The notes below the pieces were generated by a model, which was given only the letters and a program-made list of their open reading frames with translations, ran no database searches and was not told where the DNA came from. From Streptomyces sp. NBC_00459 (GTDB lineage Bacteria; Actinomycetota; Actinomycetes; Streptomycetales; Streptomycetaceae), in assembly GCF_036013955.1 (NCBI RefSeq), contig NZ_CP107903.1:1922001-1986000 (forward strand): 64,000 bases of DNA, read 5' to 3'. Positions 7,889 to 17,143 of the stretch are shown piece after piece. The position numbers were made by a program, and so were the translations under genes. Numbering within the stretch: the stretch's first letter is position 1; each line of letters opens with the position of its first letter.

Positions 7889-9211
7889 GTGACCGCATCG
7901 AAGACAGCCGCGCAGCCGGAGCCGTACGACGTCATCCGGCTTCCCCGGCCGCTGTCGGACGACCCCGACCCCGAGCAGCGGGCGATCGTCTCGATCATCA
8001 CCCGGCTGGCGGGATGGCGGCTGGCCGACCGGGCGCACCCCCGCATCCGGCGCTGGGCGGTGCCCGCCTTCTGCACCCTGCTCGGCGCGTCCGAGGTGTT
8101 CGACCCTGACTTCGGCCCCGACATCCCGGTGAAGGTGGCGCTGACGCTGGGGCTCACCGTCCCGCTGCTGTGGCGGCAGCAGCGGCCCACTCTGGTGTGG
8201 GCCGTCATCACGGTCGTCTCGATGCCCGTCGCCTTCCTGGGGATCCTGACCGGAGCGAACTCGGCGTGGGTCGTGGCCCTGTTCAACATGGGCCGCTTCG
8301 CCACCCCCCGTCGGGCGGGGGTGGCCACGGCCGTCACCCTGGCGCAGATCACCGTGGCGGGCACCGTCTTCTGGGACTCGGGCCAGGTGGCTCATGCCAC
8401 CCGCCCCTGGGTGGTGCTGATGCTGACGCTGCTGGTCGTGACGGCGTTCGCCTTTCTGGGCCTGGCCGGGCGGCTGGTGAACACCGTCATCGCCGCCCTG
8501 GAGAAGGACCGCGCCCAGCAGGCCCGTCTCTCGGCCGCCCAGGAGCGGGCCCGTGTCTCCCGGGAGATGCACGACATCCTCGGCCACACCCTCGCGGTCA
8601 TCGTCGGCCTCTCCGACGGCGCCGCCTCCCTCTCCCGGACCAAACCGGAACGCGGCGCGGAGACGCTCCGCATCATCGGCGACAGCGGCCGGGACGCGCT
8701 GGGTGAGCTGCGCCGTCTGCTCACGGTCATCGGCGACGAGCAGGGCACCCGGTCCGAGGCCCCGCTCGCCCCTCAGCCGGGGCTGGCCGATCTGAAAGCC
8801 CTGCTGGAACGGGTCCGGGCCGCCGGCCCGACCGCCACCCTGCACACCGCCGGAGAGCTGACCGGACTCAGCCAGGGAGTGCAGCTCGCCGTCTACCGCA
8901 TCGTGCAGGAAGCCCTCACCAACACGCTCAGGCACACCACCCGCGAAACCACTGTCACCGTCTCCATCACCGTCGGCTCCGACGCGGTCCGCGTCGGCGT
9001 CGAGGACACCGGCCCGTCTCACCCCGCGAAGGCGGCCCTCCCGAAGTCCGGCAGCGGCCAGGGGCTGGTCGGCATGCGGCAACGCGCCGCCCTCTACCGG
9101 GGCAGCGTCACCGCGGGCCCCAACGACCACGGCGGCTGGAGTGTCCACGCCCTCCTCTTCACCGACCCTCCTTCCGGCCCCGCCCACACCACGGAGAGGC
9201 TTCCGGCATGA
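7889..9211 (+). CDS. NarL-type sensor histidine kinase
   Basis: A 440-residue HisKA_3-type kinase. Residues 45-200 contain about six hydrophobic helices with short loops, then a coiled segment leads to the dimerisation/phosphoacceptor helix REMHDILGHTLAVI with His228. The ATPase domain follows with the N box QEALTNTLRHT and the G motif GVEDTG and GSGQGLVGMRQR. No large extracellular sensor domain is visible, so the membrane part probably senses. The GTG at 7889 has GAAGGG upstream. The stop overlaps the response regulator start (ATGA), showing a paired two-component system. Confidence 0.9.
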   Translation: MTASKTAAQPEPYDVIRLPRPLSDDPDPEQRAIVSIITRLAGWRLADRAHPRIRRWAVPAFCTLLGASEVFDPDFGPDIPVKVALTLGLTVPLLWRQQRPTLVWAVITVVSMPVAFLGILTGANSAWVVALFNMGRFATPRRAGVATAVTLAQITVAGTVFWDSGQVAHATRPWVVLMLTLLVVTAFAFLGLAGRLVNTVIAALEKDRAQQARLSAAQERARVSREMHDILGHTLAVIVGLSDGAASLSRTKPERGAETLRIIGDSGRDALGELRRLLTVIGDEQGTRSEAPLAPQPGLADLKALLERVRAAGPTATLHTAGELTGLSQGVQLAVYRIVQEALTNTLRHTTRETTVTVSITVGSDAVRVGVEDTGPSHPAKAALPKSGSGQGLVGMRQRAALYRGSVTAGPNDHGGWSVHALLFTDPPSGPAHTTERLPA

Positions 9212-9864
9212 CCACCGTCCTGATCGTCGACGACCAGACCCTGCAACGTCTCGGCTTCCGCATGCTGCTGGAGGCGGAACCCGACATGACCGTCGTCGAC
9301 GAGGCCGCCAACGGCAGCGAAGCGGTCCGCAAGACCGCCGAACTGCGCCCCGACGTCGTCCTGATGGACGTACGCATGCCCGGCATGGACGGCATCGAGG
9401 CCACCCGGCGCATCGTCGGGTCGGGCGGTCGCTCCCGTGTCCTGGTGCTGACCACCTTCGATCTCGACGAGTACGCGTACGAAGCGCTGTGCGCCGGGGC
9501 CAGCGGCTTCTTCCTCAAGGACGCGCGGCCCGAGGAACTCGTCGTCGGTATCCGCGCGGTGGCCGCCGGGGACGCCGTCATCTCACCCGGTGTCACCCGC
9601 AAGCTCATCGACACCTTCACCAGCCGACGGTCCGCCCCCGCCCCCGAACACGAACGCCGGCTCGCCGACCTCACCGAACGCGAACGCGAGGTCCTGACGG
9701 CCATGGCGGGCGGATCGAACAACACGGAGATCGCCGAGATCCTCCACCTCGCCGAGTCCACCGTGAAGTCCCACGTCAGCCGAATCCTCGCGAAGATCGG
9801 CGCCAGGGACCGGGTACAGGCGGTGATCTTCGCGTACGACGTCGGCCTGGTACGCCCGTCCTGA
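9208..9864 (+). CDS. NarL/LuxR-type response regulator
   Basis: A 218-residue regulator with a receiver domain (1-120) holding the acidic pocket Asp8/Asp9, phosphoacceptor Asp54 in LMDVRMPG, Thr82 and Lys104 in FFLKDA, followed by a LuxR-type helix-turn-helix (about 152-212) with LTEREREVLTAMAGG and STVKSHVSRILAKIG. It is translationally coupled to the preceding kinase. Its likely local target is the MMPL exporter gene upstream; that is inferred from position only. Confidence 0.92.
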   Translation: MTTVLIVDDQTLQRLGFRMLLEAEPDMTVVDEAANGSEAVRKTAELRPDVVLMDVRMPGMDGIEATRRIVGSGGRSRVLVLTTFDLDEYAYEALCAGASGFFLKDARPEELVVGIRAVAAGDAVISPGVTRKLIDTFTSRRSAPAPEHERRLADLTEREREVLTAMAGGSNNTEIAEILHLAESTVKSHVSRILAKIGARDRVQAVIFAYDVGLVRPS

Positions 9865-9869
9865 GCCGA

Positions 9870-10076
9870 CGTCCGTTTCCGGGAGGGACGGTCAGGACGC
9901 CCGTGGAACCGCGGCCGGCGCGGCGGACGTACGGCCTCCGGGCCGAAGCGCCGCAGGGCACGGTCCGCGGCGGATTCGGCGGCGCGGGCACGGGCGTCGC
10001 CCGGGTCGAGGGAGAGCCGGCGGTGGGAACTGTCGGCCGGCACCAGGGCGTCGGCGCGGGGATCACCGTGAGTCAG
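9870..10076 (-). pseudogene. remnant of the 3' end of a Y-family polymerase gene
   Basis: On the minus strand this stretch reads RADALVPADSSHRRLSLDPGD then AESAADRALRRFGPEAVRPP. The AADRA-RFG-EAV pattern matches the tail of the ImuB-like protein at 12699-13682 in this window and the C-terminal tail of actinobacterial DinB proteins. No upstream polymerase domains are present: the frame is cut by the promoter of the SDR gene, and it has no start or ribosome binding site. I read it as a decayed or truncated dinB-like gene. The rest of the 345-bp gap holds the SDR promoter. Confidence 0.45.
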
Positions 10077-10116
10077 CGGCGTCTGTCTCCTCACGGAGGT
10101 CTCACCCCGAAAGGAC

Positions 10117-10148
10117 TTGCACCTGACGTTAGCGTGAGGTTCTAGCGT
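10117..10148 (+). promoter_or_regulatory. MerR-type promoter of the SDR gene
   Basis: A -35 element TTGCAC (10117-10122) and a -10 element TAGCGT (10143-10148) are separated by an unusually long 20-base spacer that contains the dyad ACCTGACG-TTAG-CGTGAGGT (10121-10140). Long spacers with a central dyad are the mark of promoters activated by MerR-family proteins. The same sequence core is found in front of the merR gene at 12064. Confidence 0.6.
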
Positions 10149-10209
10149 AGCTGCTGTCGGTCCCCACCAGGGCGTTCCCGACGCATTCCTACGTGAAGGA
10201 CCACCCCCC

Positions 10210-10920
10210 ATGCGCATCGCCAACTCCGTCGCCCTTGTCACCGGTGCGAGCCGCGGCCTCGGCCGCCACTTCGCCACCCAACTGCTGGAGCGGGGAGCGT
10301 CCAAGGTGTACGCCACCGCGCGCAACCCCGAGCGCGTTGATCTGCCGGGAGCGGAGGTGCTGGCGCTCGACATCACCGACCCGGCCTCCGTCGCCGCCGT
10401 GGCGGAAGCCGCCTCGGACGTGACGCTACTGGTCAACAACGCCGGCATCATCACCATCAATGGCCTGGTCAACGGTGACCTGGACCAGATCGAGCTGGAG
10501 ATGGACACCGCCTACTACGGTCCGTTGCGCATGATCCGAGCCTTCGCCCCGATCCTGAAGGCGGGTGGCGGCGGGGCGATCGTCAACGTCCTGTCGGTCG
10601 CATCCTGGACCCCCTCCGAACACTGGGGTGCCTACAGCGCGGCCAAGGCCGCCGCGTGGAGCCTGACCAACAGCGTCCGCCTGGAACTCTCCGCACAGAA
10701 CACCCTGGTCACCGGCTTGTACATGGGACCCACCGACACCGACATGGCCAAGGGACAGCCATTCGAGAAGAACGATCCGGCCGACGTCGTCAGGGCCGCA
10801 CTCGACGGGGTCGAGGCCAAGCAGTCCGAGGTCATCGCCGACGCGCTGACCGCGCGGGCCAAGGCCAACCTGACTCTGGACCCCGCCGTGGTCTACACAC
10901 CGGCCGCGACCGCCGCCTGA
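10210..10920 (+). CDS. short-chain dehydrogenase/reductase (SDR)
   Basis: A 236-residue classical SDR. It has the cofactor motif TGASRGLGRHFA (TGxxxGxG) near residue 12, NNAG near 78, the catalytic Ser in NVLSVASW and Tyr-x3-Lys as YSAAK. The loop ATARNPERVD after beta-2 suggests NADPH preference. Substrate is unknown. The ATG follows GAAGGA. It is 91 bases ahead of the DJ-1/PfpI gene, likely one transcript started at the MerR-type promoter. Confidence 0.88.
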   Translation: MRIANSVALVTGASRGLGRHFATQLLERGASKVYATARNPERVDLPGAEVLALDITDPASVAAVAEAASDVTLLVNNAGIITINGLVNGDLDQIELEMDTAYYGPLRMIRAFAPILKAGGGGAIVNVLSVASWTPSEHWGAYSAAKAAAWSLTNSVRLELSAQNTLVTGLYMGPTDTDMAKGQPFEKNDPADVVRAALDGVEAKQSEVIADALTARAKANLTLDPAVVYTPAATAA

Positions 10921-11011
10921 CATCCAAGGATCGCCCACCACGGCGCGACGGTCCGTGACCGATAAGCGCGCCCTCCATTCCCCCAGCTCGCAGCATGAAA
11001 GAAGGCCCGCC

Positions 11012-12019
11012 ATGAACACCCCCACCTCCTCGTCCAAGCCCAAGGCACTGATCGTCGTCCCGTCGGCTGCTGTTCTGCCGCTCACCGCACCGGCAGACCA
11101 CCCCGGCGTCTCCACCGGGTTCTATCTGGTCGAGCTGGCGCAGATCCTCAAGGAATTCGGTGACGAGTACGAGTTCACCTTCGCCACCCCCGGCGGACTC
11201 GTCCCGCAACTGGAGATCAACGGCCTGGCCCTGCCGATGCACGCCGCGGACAAGTTCAGCTCCGCGAACATCACGGCCACCGCTGCGCAGGCGTTCCGCT
11301 TCGACGTCGACACCTTCCGTGCCAAACGGCCAGGACTCGTCGCCCGCCGGGACAGCGAACTCGCCCTCGCCCGCCGCTACCTGGGCCGCCTGCCCGTCTC
11401 CGAGGCGCTGCCGGGCAGTGACAAAGAGGTCGTGGTGCTGCGGGACGACCTGATCAAGTCGATGCAGGACCTGCCGGAGCACACCTACCAGTCCATCGAG
11501 CAGCTCGTGCACAGACACCGTGACCCCGAGGACGCCTTCGACCTGGGCGCGTTCGACTTCGTGCACATGCCGGGCGGCCACGCTCCCATGGTCGACTTCG
11601 TCGACAACCCCTGGCTCGGCGAACTCCTGCACACCCTGCGCGAGAACCAGGTGCTGATCTCGCTGATCTGCCACGCCCCCATCGCCATGGCCTCGGCCAA
11701 GTACCGGGTGGGTGCTGACGGCACCGTCGTCACCGACCTCGACCACGCCTTCAACGGTGTGCGGGTGACCACGGTCGCCAAGTCCGCCGAACTCTTCGTC
11801 CTCAGCAACGGCTACCTCAAGATCCCCGGCAAGAAGGTACGGATGGGCTACTTCATCGACGAAGCCCTCAGGAGCGCTGGCTACAAGGTGGAGACGACCA
11901 CCAACCCGACCGCCATCAAGGTCATCTGGGAGGAAGGTGTCCGCCTGCTCACCAGCAACGGTCCCCAGTCGATCGACGAGCACGCCGCCCGTCTGCGCAC
12001 CCTCCTGCCGAGCCACTGA
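11012..12019 (+). CDS. DJ-1/PfpI family protein (Hsp31-like)
   Basis: A 335-residue protein of the class I glutamine-amidotransferase-like superfamily. The nucleophile elbow is LISLICHAPIAMAS and the oxyanion-side segment is FVHMPGGHAPMVDF; an early ALIVVPSAA strand begins the fold. The long insertion after residue 90 resembles Hsp31-type glyoxalase/deglycase proteins more than small PfpI proteases. A role in detoxifying reactive carbonyls, together with the SDR upstream, is plausible. I chose the ATG at 11012, which has AGAAGG upstream, over a longer in-frame GTG form. Confidence 0.8.
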   Translation: MNTPTSSSKPKALIVVPSAAVLPLTAPADHPGVSTGFYLVELAQILKEFGDEYEFTFATPGGLVPQLEINGLALPMHAADKFSSANITATAAQAFRFDVDTFRAKRPGLVARRDSELALARRYLGRLPVSEALPGSDKEVVVLRDDLIKSMQDLPEHTYQSIEQLVHRHRDPEDAFDLGAFDFVHMPGGHAPMVDFVDNPWLGELLHTLRENQVLISLICHAPIAMASAKYRVGADGTVVTDLDHAFNGVRVTTVAKSAELFVLSNGYLKIPGKKVRMGYFIDEALRSAGYKVETTTNPTAIKVIWEEGVRLLTSNGPQSIDEHAARLRTLLPSH

Positions 12020-12063
12020 CCCCGCCCCTCCCGGCGCAGGATGTCGACATCGGCTAGGCTGAA

Positions 12064-12085
12064 ACATCACGCTGACGTCAGATGT
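12064..12085 (+). promoter_or_regulatory. MerR operator in front of merR
   Basis: Read on the minus strand, 12083-12064 matches the dyad of the SDR promoter at 17 of 20 positions, sharing CTGACGT-AGCGTGA. Here the site lies downstream of a possible -10 element TAGGCT (12055-12060), a position expected for autorepression, while at the SDR gene it lies between -35 and -10. Confidence 0.55.
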
Positions 12086-12134
12086 AACTCCTGTTGGGAC
12101 GCGAAACAGCAGCGCAAACAGCAAGGGAGCAGTC

Positions 12135-12644
12135 ATGCGGATCGGGGAGGTCGCCGAACGGGCCGGAGTGAGCGTCCGGGCCCTGCGTTACTACGAGGAG
12201 CAGCGGCTGCTCGGTGCCACGCGTACCGGCGGGGGGCAGCGGCAGTACCCGGACGGCGCGGTCGAGCGGGTAAGGATGATCCAGCAGTTGTATGCTGCCG
12301 GCCTCTCCAGCAGACTCGTCCGCGAGGTCCTGCCGCGGTGCATGAACGAGGGCGATGCGCCCCATGGGTTCACCGACAACCTCGTCACCGAACGGGCCCG
12401 CATCGACCGCCAGATCAACGACCTCACGGCAGTGCGCGCCCGCCTCGACGAGATCATCGCTGTGACGACGGACCCCAGCCATCCCGACCACTGCCACCCC
12501 GTACGCGCCGGCGTCGCCGCCGTACCGCCTGAATCGGCCTGCCGCACACTGGTCACAGGCGTACGAGAGGGTCGTGCTCACTCCAAGGTGAGGACGACAC
12601 ACCCCTGGAGCCCGCCCGCCCTCAAACCGTGGTGGTGTCGGTAG
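12135..12644 (+). CDS. MerR family transcriptional regulator
   Basis: The N-terminal helix-turn-helix is unmistakable: MRIGEVAERAGVSVRALRYY then EEQRLLGATR, followed by the wing and a long dimerisation helix (about 75-115). After that come DPSHPDHCHP and a Pro/Trp-rich tail, making 169 residues, longer than the usual 130-145. The single Cys in DHCH could help sense an inducer, but it lacks the cysteine cluster of SoxR or metal-binding MerR proteins. The start has AAGGGAG upstream. The shared operator suggests it activates the SDR gene and represses itself. Confidence 0.88.
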   Translation: MRIGEVAERAGVSVRALRYYEEQRLLGATRTGGGQRQYPDGAVERVRMIQQLYAAGLSSRLVREVLPRCMNEGDAPHGFTDNLVTERARIDRQINDLTAVRARLDEIIAVTTDPSHPDHCHPVRAGVAAVPPESACRTLVTGVREGRAHSKVRTTHPWSPPALKPWWCR

Positions 12645-12698
12645 AGCCCGATCAGGCCGACCGCCCTGAGGGCGATACCACTCCCGGGAGAGGTCTGA

Positions 12699-13682
12699 TC
12701 ATGCGACATGGAACGTCGCCGCTCCTGCCGGCTGCACCGCCTCCGCACCGAACCGGTCCCGGGCGCGATCGGCGGCGGCCTCGATGCGGCGGGATTTCTC
12801 GTCGGTCGGCTCGAAGAGCAGTTGGCGGGGAGCTTGTTCGGCGGCGATCAGGTTCTCCGCCCGCAGGGAGACAGTGCGGACACGGGCGCGTTGAAGAGCG
12901 AGTCGGTCATGGAGGTCGTAGGCGAGTGCCGTCAGGGAGCGTGTGTGAGCGGTGGGTTCGGGTAGCTTGCGGGTGCGCGTCGTCGTCGAGCGGTCCGCGT
13001 AGCGGACGGTGAGAGTGAGGGCGCAGGCCACCTGGGATTCGCCACGCAACTGTAGGCCGAGGCGGTCGGTGAGCGCGAGCAGGGCGGCGCGCTGCCGGTC
13101 CCGGTCCAACTCGTCCTGAGCAAAGCGGTGTTCGACGCTCATCGAGCGGGGCGGGGCCGAAGGGATCACTGGTGTCGGGTCGAGGCCGTGGGCCGCGTCG
13201 TGAAGGTTGCGGCCGGCGGTGACGCCCAGGATGCGCTGCAGTGTGCCGAGTGGTGCGGCCGCGATCCTGCCGACGCTGTCCAGGCCGTACGAGGACAGGG
13301 TGCGGGCGGTCGCCGGTCCCACGCCTTGCAGGGCGCCGGTGGGTTTCTTCGCGAGGAAGGCGGTGACCGTGTCGATGTCGTCGGGCAGGGTGCGGACCGT
13401 CGAGGGCGGGCCGTCGGCCGCGACCATACGGGCAAGAAGCGGGTTCGCGGCGACACCGACCGTCGAGCGGAGCCCGTACAGCCCGCCGGTGCGCGCTCGG
13501 ATGCGCTCGGCGAGTGCCGTGGCGTCCGTGCCGAAGTAGCGCAGGCTGCCGGAGACGTCGGCCAGTGCGGCATCCGGCGGCAGGGCCTGCACCAGCGGGG
13601 TGTACTCGGCCAGCAGGGCGAGCAGACGGCTGTAGAGCTGCTCGTCCCGCAGGTCGTGGAAGTGGATGTAGAGGATGTTCAT
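12699..13682 (-). CDS. imuB: ImuB-like inactive Y-family polymerase subunit
   Basis: A 327-residue Y-family-fold protein downstream of dnaE2. The sites that bind catalytic metals in active DinB enzymes are missing: the DxDxF start is replaced by ILYIHFHDL and the SxDEA motif by ALADVSGSLRYFG, a pattern typical of ImuB, the adaptor that recruits DnaE2 for mutagenic lesion bypass. Palm, helix-hairpin-helix (GVGPATARTLSSYG) and little-finger regions remain. The ATG at 13682 overlaps the dnaE2 stop (ATGA). The tail FGAEAVQPAG is where such proteins bind the clamp or partners, although no clear clamp motif is seen. No imuA gene adjoins. Confidence 0.75.
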   Translation of the reverse strand: MNILYIHFHDLRDEQLYSRLLALLAEYTPLVQALPPDAALADVSGSLRYFGTDATALAERIRARTGGLYGLRSTVGVAANPLLARMVAADGPPSTVRTLPDDIDTVTAFLAKKPTGALQGVGPATARTLSSYGLDSVGRIAAAPLGTLQRILGVTAGRNLHDAAHGLDPTPVIPSAPPRSMSVEHRFAQDELDRDRQRAALLALTDRLGLQLRGESQVACALTLTVRYADRSTTTRTRKLPEPTAHTRSLTALAYDLHDRLALQRARVRTVSLRAENLIAAEQAPRQLLFEPTDEKSRRIEAAADRARDRFGAEAVQPAGAATFHVA

Positions 13683-16600
13683 CCTGCGCTCCCGGGGCTC
13701 TGGTGCCACAGCTTGCGGTTCTGTTTGACGGATTCGCCGGGCGGCTGCAGATCCGCCCAGGGATGCAGCGCGTAGCCGGTCTCCAGCCGGAGACTGCGGC
13801 TGTCCGCGGCTCCGCCCGATGGTGCATCGGCCTGGGTGAGTCGTTCCGTGACCGCCGACAGGCCGCCTTCGCGGCGCAGTTGGGCCAGTTCGGTGAGGTC
13901 CCAGGCGGCGAAGCCGGTCACCGACAGCGCCTTTCCGCTGCCTCCGCCACGGCGCTGCACCACTCCGCGCACGAGCAGCAGCCAGGAGTGGAAGACGGTG
14001 TGCGCGCTGGTGTCATGGCTGTCCTCGAAGAACGCGCAGTCCACCAGGCCGGTCGTGTCGTCGAGTGTCGTGAAGATGACCCGCTTGCCGGAGCGGATCG
14101 GCGGGGTCTGTACGGCCCCTTTCGCACCGGCGACCAGCACCACCTGTCCGTGCGGCAGGTCCTTCAGCCGCTTCGCGGGAATGGCCCCGAGCTCTCCCAG
14201 CAACTCGCGGTGATCGCCCATGAGATGACGCGAGGTGTCCATGCCGAGCACCCCGAGCTCGGCTCCGAGCCGCTCGGCGTCGTCCAGGTCGGGCAGACCG
14301 GCGGGGGCGACCGTACGGTGGGCCGCGTCGGCCTCCCCCAACGTCAACTGGCCTTGCGCAGAGCCCCGTTGGCTGTGATGCAGCTCAGCGAGATGCAACA
14401 GCAGGTCGCGGCGGTTGCGGCCGAAGGCGTCCAACGCGCCCACCTGGGCGAGGCGTTCGGCGATGGGCCGGGACGGCCGGGCCCTGGAAGCGAAGTCCTG
14501 GAGCGAGCTGTAGGGGCGCCCTGCGACGATTCGCGCCGCCTCGCTCTCACTCATCCCACGCACGTCGCAAAGAGCGAGCCGGACCCCGCAGACGGACCGA
14601 CCACCCTCCGAACCAGACACCAGTTCGATTCGATAGGCGACATCCGACGCGTTCACATCGAGCGGCAGGATCGGTACGCCCCGCCGACGGGCATCCGCGA
14701 GCAGCAGCCGCTTCGGATACATCCCCGGGTCGTGCGTGAGAAGCCCCGCGTAGAAGGCGGCCGGATGATGAGCCTTCAGCCACGCCGACTGGTACGAGGG
14801 CACCGCGAAGGCCACCGCGTGCGCCTTGCAGAAGCCGTACGCCCCGAACGCCTCGACGATCTCCCAGGTCCGCTCGACGACCTCCTCCTCGTACCCCCGC
14901 CCGCGAGCCTCCTGCGCGAACCATGCCCGTACTCGTCCGACCCGGTCGGCGTCCGACAGCGCCCGCCGCGTGTAGTCACCGAAGGCCAGGGTGCAGCCGG
15001 TCATGACCGACAGAATCTGGATGATCTGCTCATGGAAGACCACCACGCCGTACGTCTCCCGCAGCGCGGGCTCCAGGTCGGGGTGCGGACAGCGGGGTGC
15101 CTGGCGCCCGTGTCTGGCCTTGATGAACGGATCGACCATGTTGGCCGCGACAGGTCCTGGCCTGAAGAGCGAGATGTCGACGACGAGGTCATGGAAGGTT
15201 TCGGGCTGCAACCGGGCGATGAGGTCGCGCTGACCGGGTGACTCGGTCTGGAAACAGCCAAGCGTCTGCGAGGACTTGATCAGCTGGAACGTCTTCGGGT
15301 CGTCCGGCGGAACCTGGGCGGCGTCGTCCAGGTCGACGCGGTGCCCGGTGGTCCGCTCGATCTCGGTGACGGCGTGCGCCATGGCGGACTGCATGCGTAC
15401 GCCGAGCACGTCGAGCTTGAGCAGCCCGAGGTCCTCCACGTCCTCCTTGTCGAACTGGGACATGGGGAAGCCCTCGCCGCTGGTCGGCACGACCGGGGTG
15501 CGGCGCAGCAGCGTCGCGTCGGAGAGCAGGACACCGCACGGGTGCATGGCGATGCCGCGCGGGAGCGCGTCCAGGGCCTCGACCAGGTCCCACATGTGCG
15601 GGCCGTACGCCTCCGGGTCGATACCGCGCAGTTCCGGCAACTCCCGCAGGGCGGCTCGGGCGTCTCGGGCCCTGATGTGAGGAAACGATTTTGCAAGCCG
15701 GTCCACCTCGGCCGGATCCAGACCGAGGGCAAGACCGACATCGCGTACGGCGTGCCGTACGCGATAGGTCTCCGGCATGGACACGGTGGCCACTTGCTCC
15801 GTACCGAAGCGGTCGATGACCGCCCGGTAGACGTCCAGTCGGCGGGCGGACTCGACGTCGATGTCGATGTCGGGCAGTTCCGTGCGCCGGTCGGACAGGA
15901 AGCGTTCCATGAGCAGACCGTGCTCGACCGGATCGGCGGTGGCGATCCCGAGGAGATGGTTGACCAGGGAACCCGCGCCGGAGCCGCGCGCGGCCACCCG
16001 GATTCCGAGTTCACGGGTGTCGGCGACGACCTGGGCAACGGTGAGGAAGTACGAGGCGTATCCCAGTCTCTCGATCAGGCGCAGTTCGTCATCGAGGCGC
16101 TCCCAGCGGTGGCGGTCACGGTCGTAGCGGTGCAGCAGCATCGCGGCGGCGCACTTCGAACGCAGCACCTGCTCAGGGGTGCTCCGGTGGACGCCGACGA
16201 GTTCCGGCTCGGGAAAATGCACGCGTCCGAGCCCGAGATCGTCCTCGGGATCGACACGGCACGCGGCGGCGGTCTCCTCGGTGACCTCGAGCAGTCGCCG
16301 GGCGGTGTTCCCGCCGTACCCGGCGGCCTCGGCCACCTGTTCGGCGATACGGGCCATGTCCGCCGCGGGCTTGAGCCACCGCTCGCCGCAGTCCCGCTCG
16401 CCGCGTGGATCGATCGGCACCAGACGGCGCGCGGAGTCCAGAACGTCCGCGACCGGGCCCTGGCCGGGGTCGGCATAACGTACGGCGTTGCTCAGGACGG
16501 GAGTGATCCGCTGATCGGCGGCGAAGCCGAGAGCGCGGGCCGCGAGCCGCAGCGAACCGGAACCGGTGCCACCGCGGCCGTGACAGACGACCTCGATGCG

Positions 16601-17143
16601 CAGCGCCGCGCCCTCGTACCGCTCCCGCCAGGGTGCGAGCAGCTGGGCGGCACGGTCCGGCCGCCCCGTCGCCAGGGCGCGGCCGACGTCCGAGCCGGGG
16701 CCGAGCAGCACCGTGAGGTGTTCCCCGCCGAGGGCGTCCCAGGGCAGCAGGGGGCGCCGGTCTCCTGTGGTGTCCACGTGCGCGGCACTCACCAGCCGGC
16801 ACAGCTCGGACCAGCCGCGGGCCCCGTCCCGGGCAAGGAAAACCACGCGCTGGGCCGACTCGTCGACGAAGGCGCCACCGCGGGCCGGTGTGCGTCGCCG
16901 CTCCGTACGTCCGGCCGTTTCGGGAGGCGCCTCCACCGCGAGATCCACTCCGAACAGGGGTCGGACACCGGCCCGGCCTGCGGCCTTGGCGAAACGGACG
17001 GCCCCACCGAGGGTGTCCCGGTCAGTCAGGGCGACCGCGTCCATCCCCCGCTCGACGGCCCGCTCCGCAAGCTGCTCGGGGTGCGAGGCGCCGTACCGCA
17101 GGGAGAACCCGGAGACGGCGTGCAGATGCGTAAAACCGCGCAT
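13679..17143 (-). CDS. dnaE2: DnaE2-type error-prone DNA polymerase III alpha subunit
   Basis: A 1154-residue C-family polymerase: PHP domain at the start (FTHLHAVSGFSLRYG, with the third His of the usual HxHxxYS motif replaced), palm with the catalytic acid pair in LPDIDIDVESARR, fingers, helix-hairpin-helix and an OB fold near the C terminus (GQVVLVAGAKG). Length and the tight link to an ImuB-like gene favour DnaE2 over the replicative DnaE1. DnaE2 carries out damage-induced mutagenic synthesis. I chose the ATG at 17143 because GAGGTGG lies five bases upstream; a GTG nine bases earlier lacks room for a ribosome binding site. Confidence 0.85.
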   Translation of the reverse strand: MRGFTHLHAVSGFSLRYGASHPEQLAERAVERGMDAVALTDRDTLGGAVRFAKAAGRAGVRPLFGVDLAVEAPPETAGRTERRRTPARGGAFVDESAQRVVFLARDGARGWSELCRLVSAAHVDTTGDRRPLLPWDALGGEHLTVLLGPGSDVGRALATGRPDRAAQLLAPWRERYEGAALRIEVVCHGRGGTGSGSLRLAARALGFAADQRITPVLSNAVRYADPGQGPVADVLDSARRLVPIDPRGERDCGERWLKPAADMARIAEQVAEAAGYGGNTARRLLEVTEETAAACRVDPEDDLGLGRVHFPEPELVGVHRSTPEQVLRSKCAAAMLLHRYDRDRHRWERLDDELRLIERLGYASYFLTVAQVVADTRELGIRVAARGSGAGSLVNHLLGIATADPVEHGLLMERFLSDRRTELPDIDIDVESARRLDVYRAVIDRFGTEQVATVSMPETYRVRHAVRDVGLALGLDPAEVDRLAKSFPHIRARDARAALRELPELRGIDPEAYGPHMWDLVEALDALPRGIAMHPCGVLLSDATLLRRTPVVPTSGEGFPMSQFDKEDVEDLGLLKLDVLGVRMQSAMAHAVTEIERTTGHRVDLDDAAQVPPDDPKTFQLIKSSQTLGCFQTESPGQRDLIARLQPETFHDLVVDISLFRPGPVAANMVDPFIKARHGRQAPRCPHPDLEPALRETYGVVVFHEQIIQILSVMTGCTLAFGDYTRRALSDADRVGRVRAWFAQEARGRGYEEEVVERTWEIVEAFGAYGFCKAHAVAFAVPSYQSAWLKAHHPAAFYAGLLTHDPGMYPKRLLLADARRRGVPILPLDVNASDVAYRIELVSGSEGGRSVCGVRLALCDVRGMSESEAARIVAGRPYSSLQDFASRARPSRPIAERLAQVGALDAFGRNRRDLLLHLAELHHSQRGSAQGQLTLGEADAAHRTVAPAGLPDLDDAERLGAELGVLGMDTSRHLMGDHRELLGELGAIPAKRLKDLPHGQVVLVAGAKGAVQTPPIRSGKRVIFTTLDDTTGLVDCAFFEDSHDTSAHTVFHSWLLLVRGVVQRRGGGSGKALSVTGFAAWDLTELAQLRREGGLSAVTERLTQADAPSGGAADSRSLRLETGYALHPWADLQPPGESVKQNRKLWHQSPGSAG

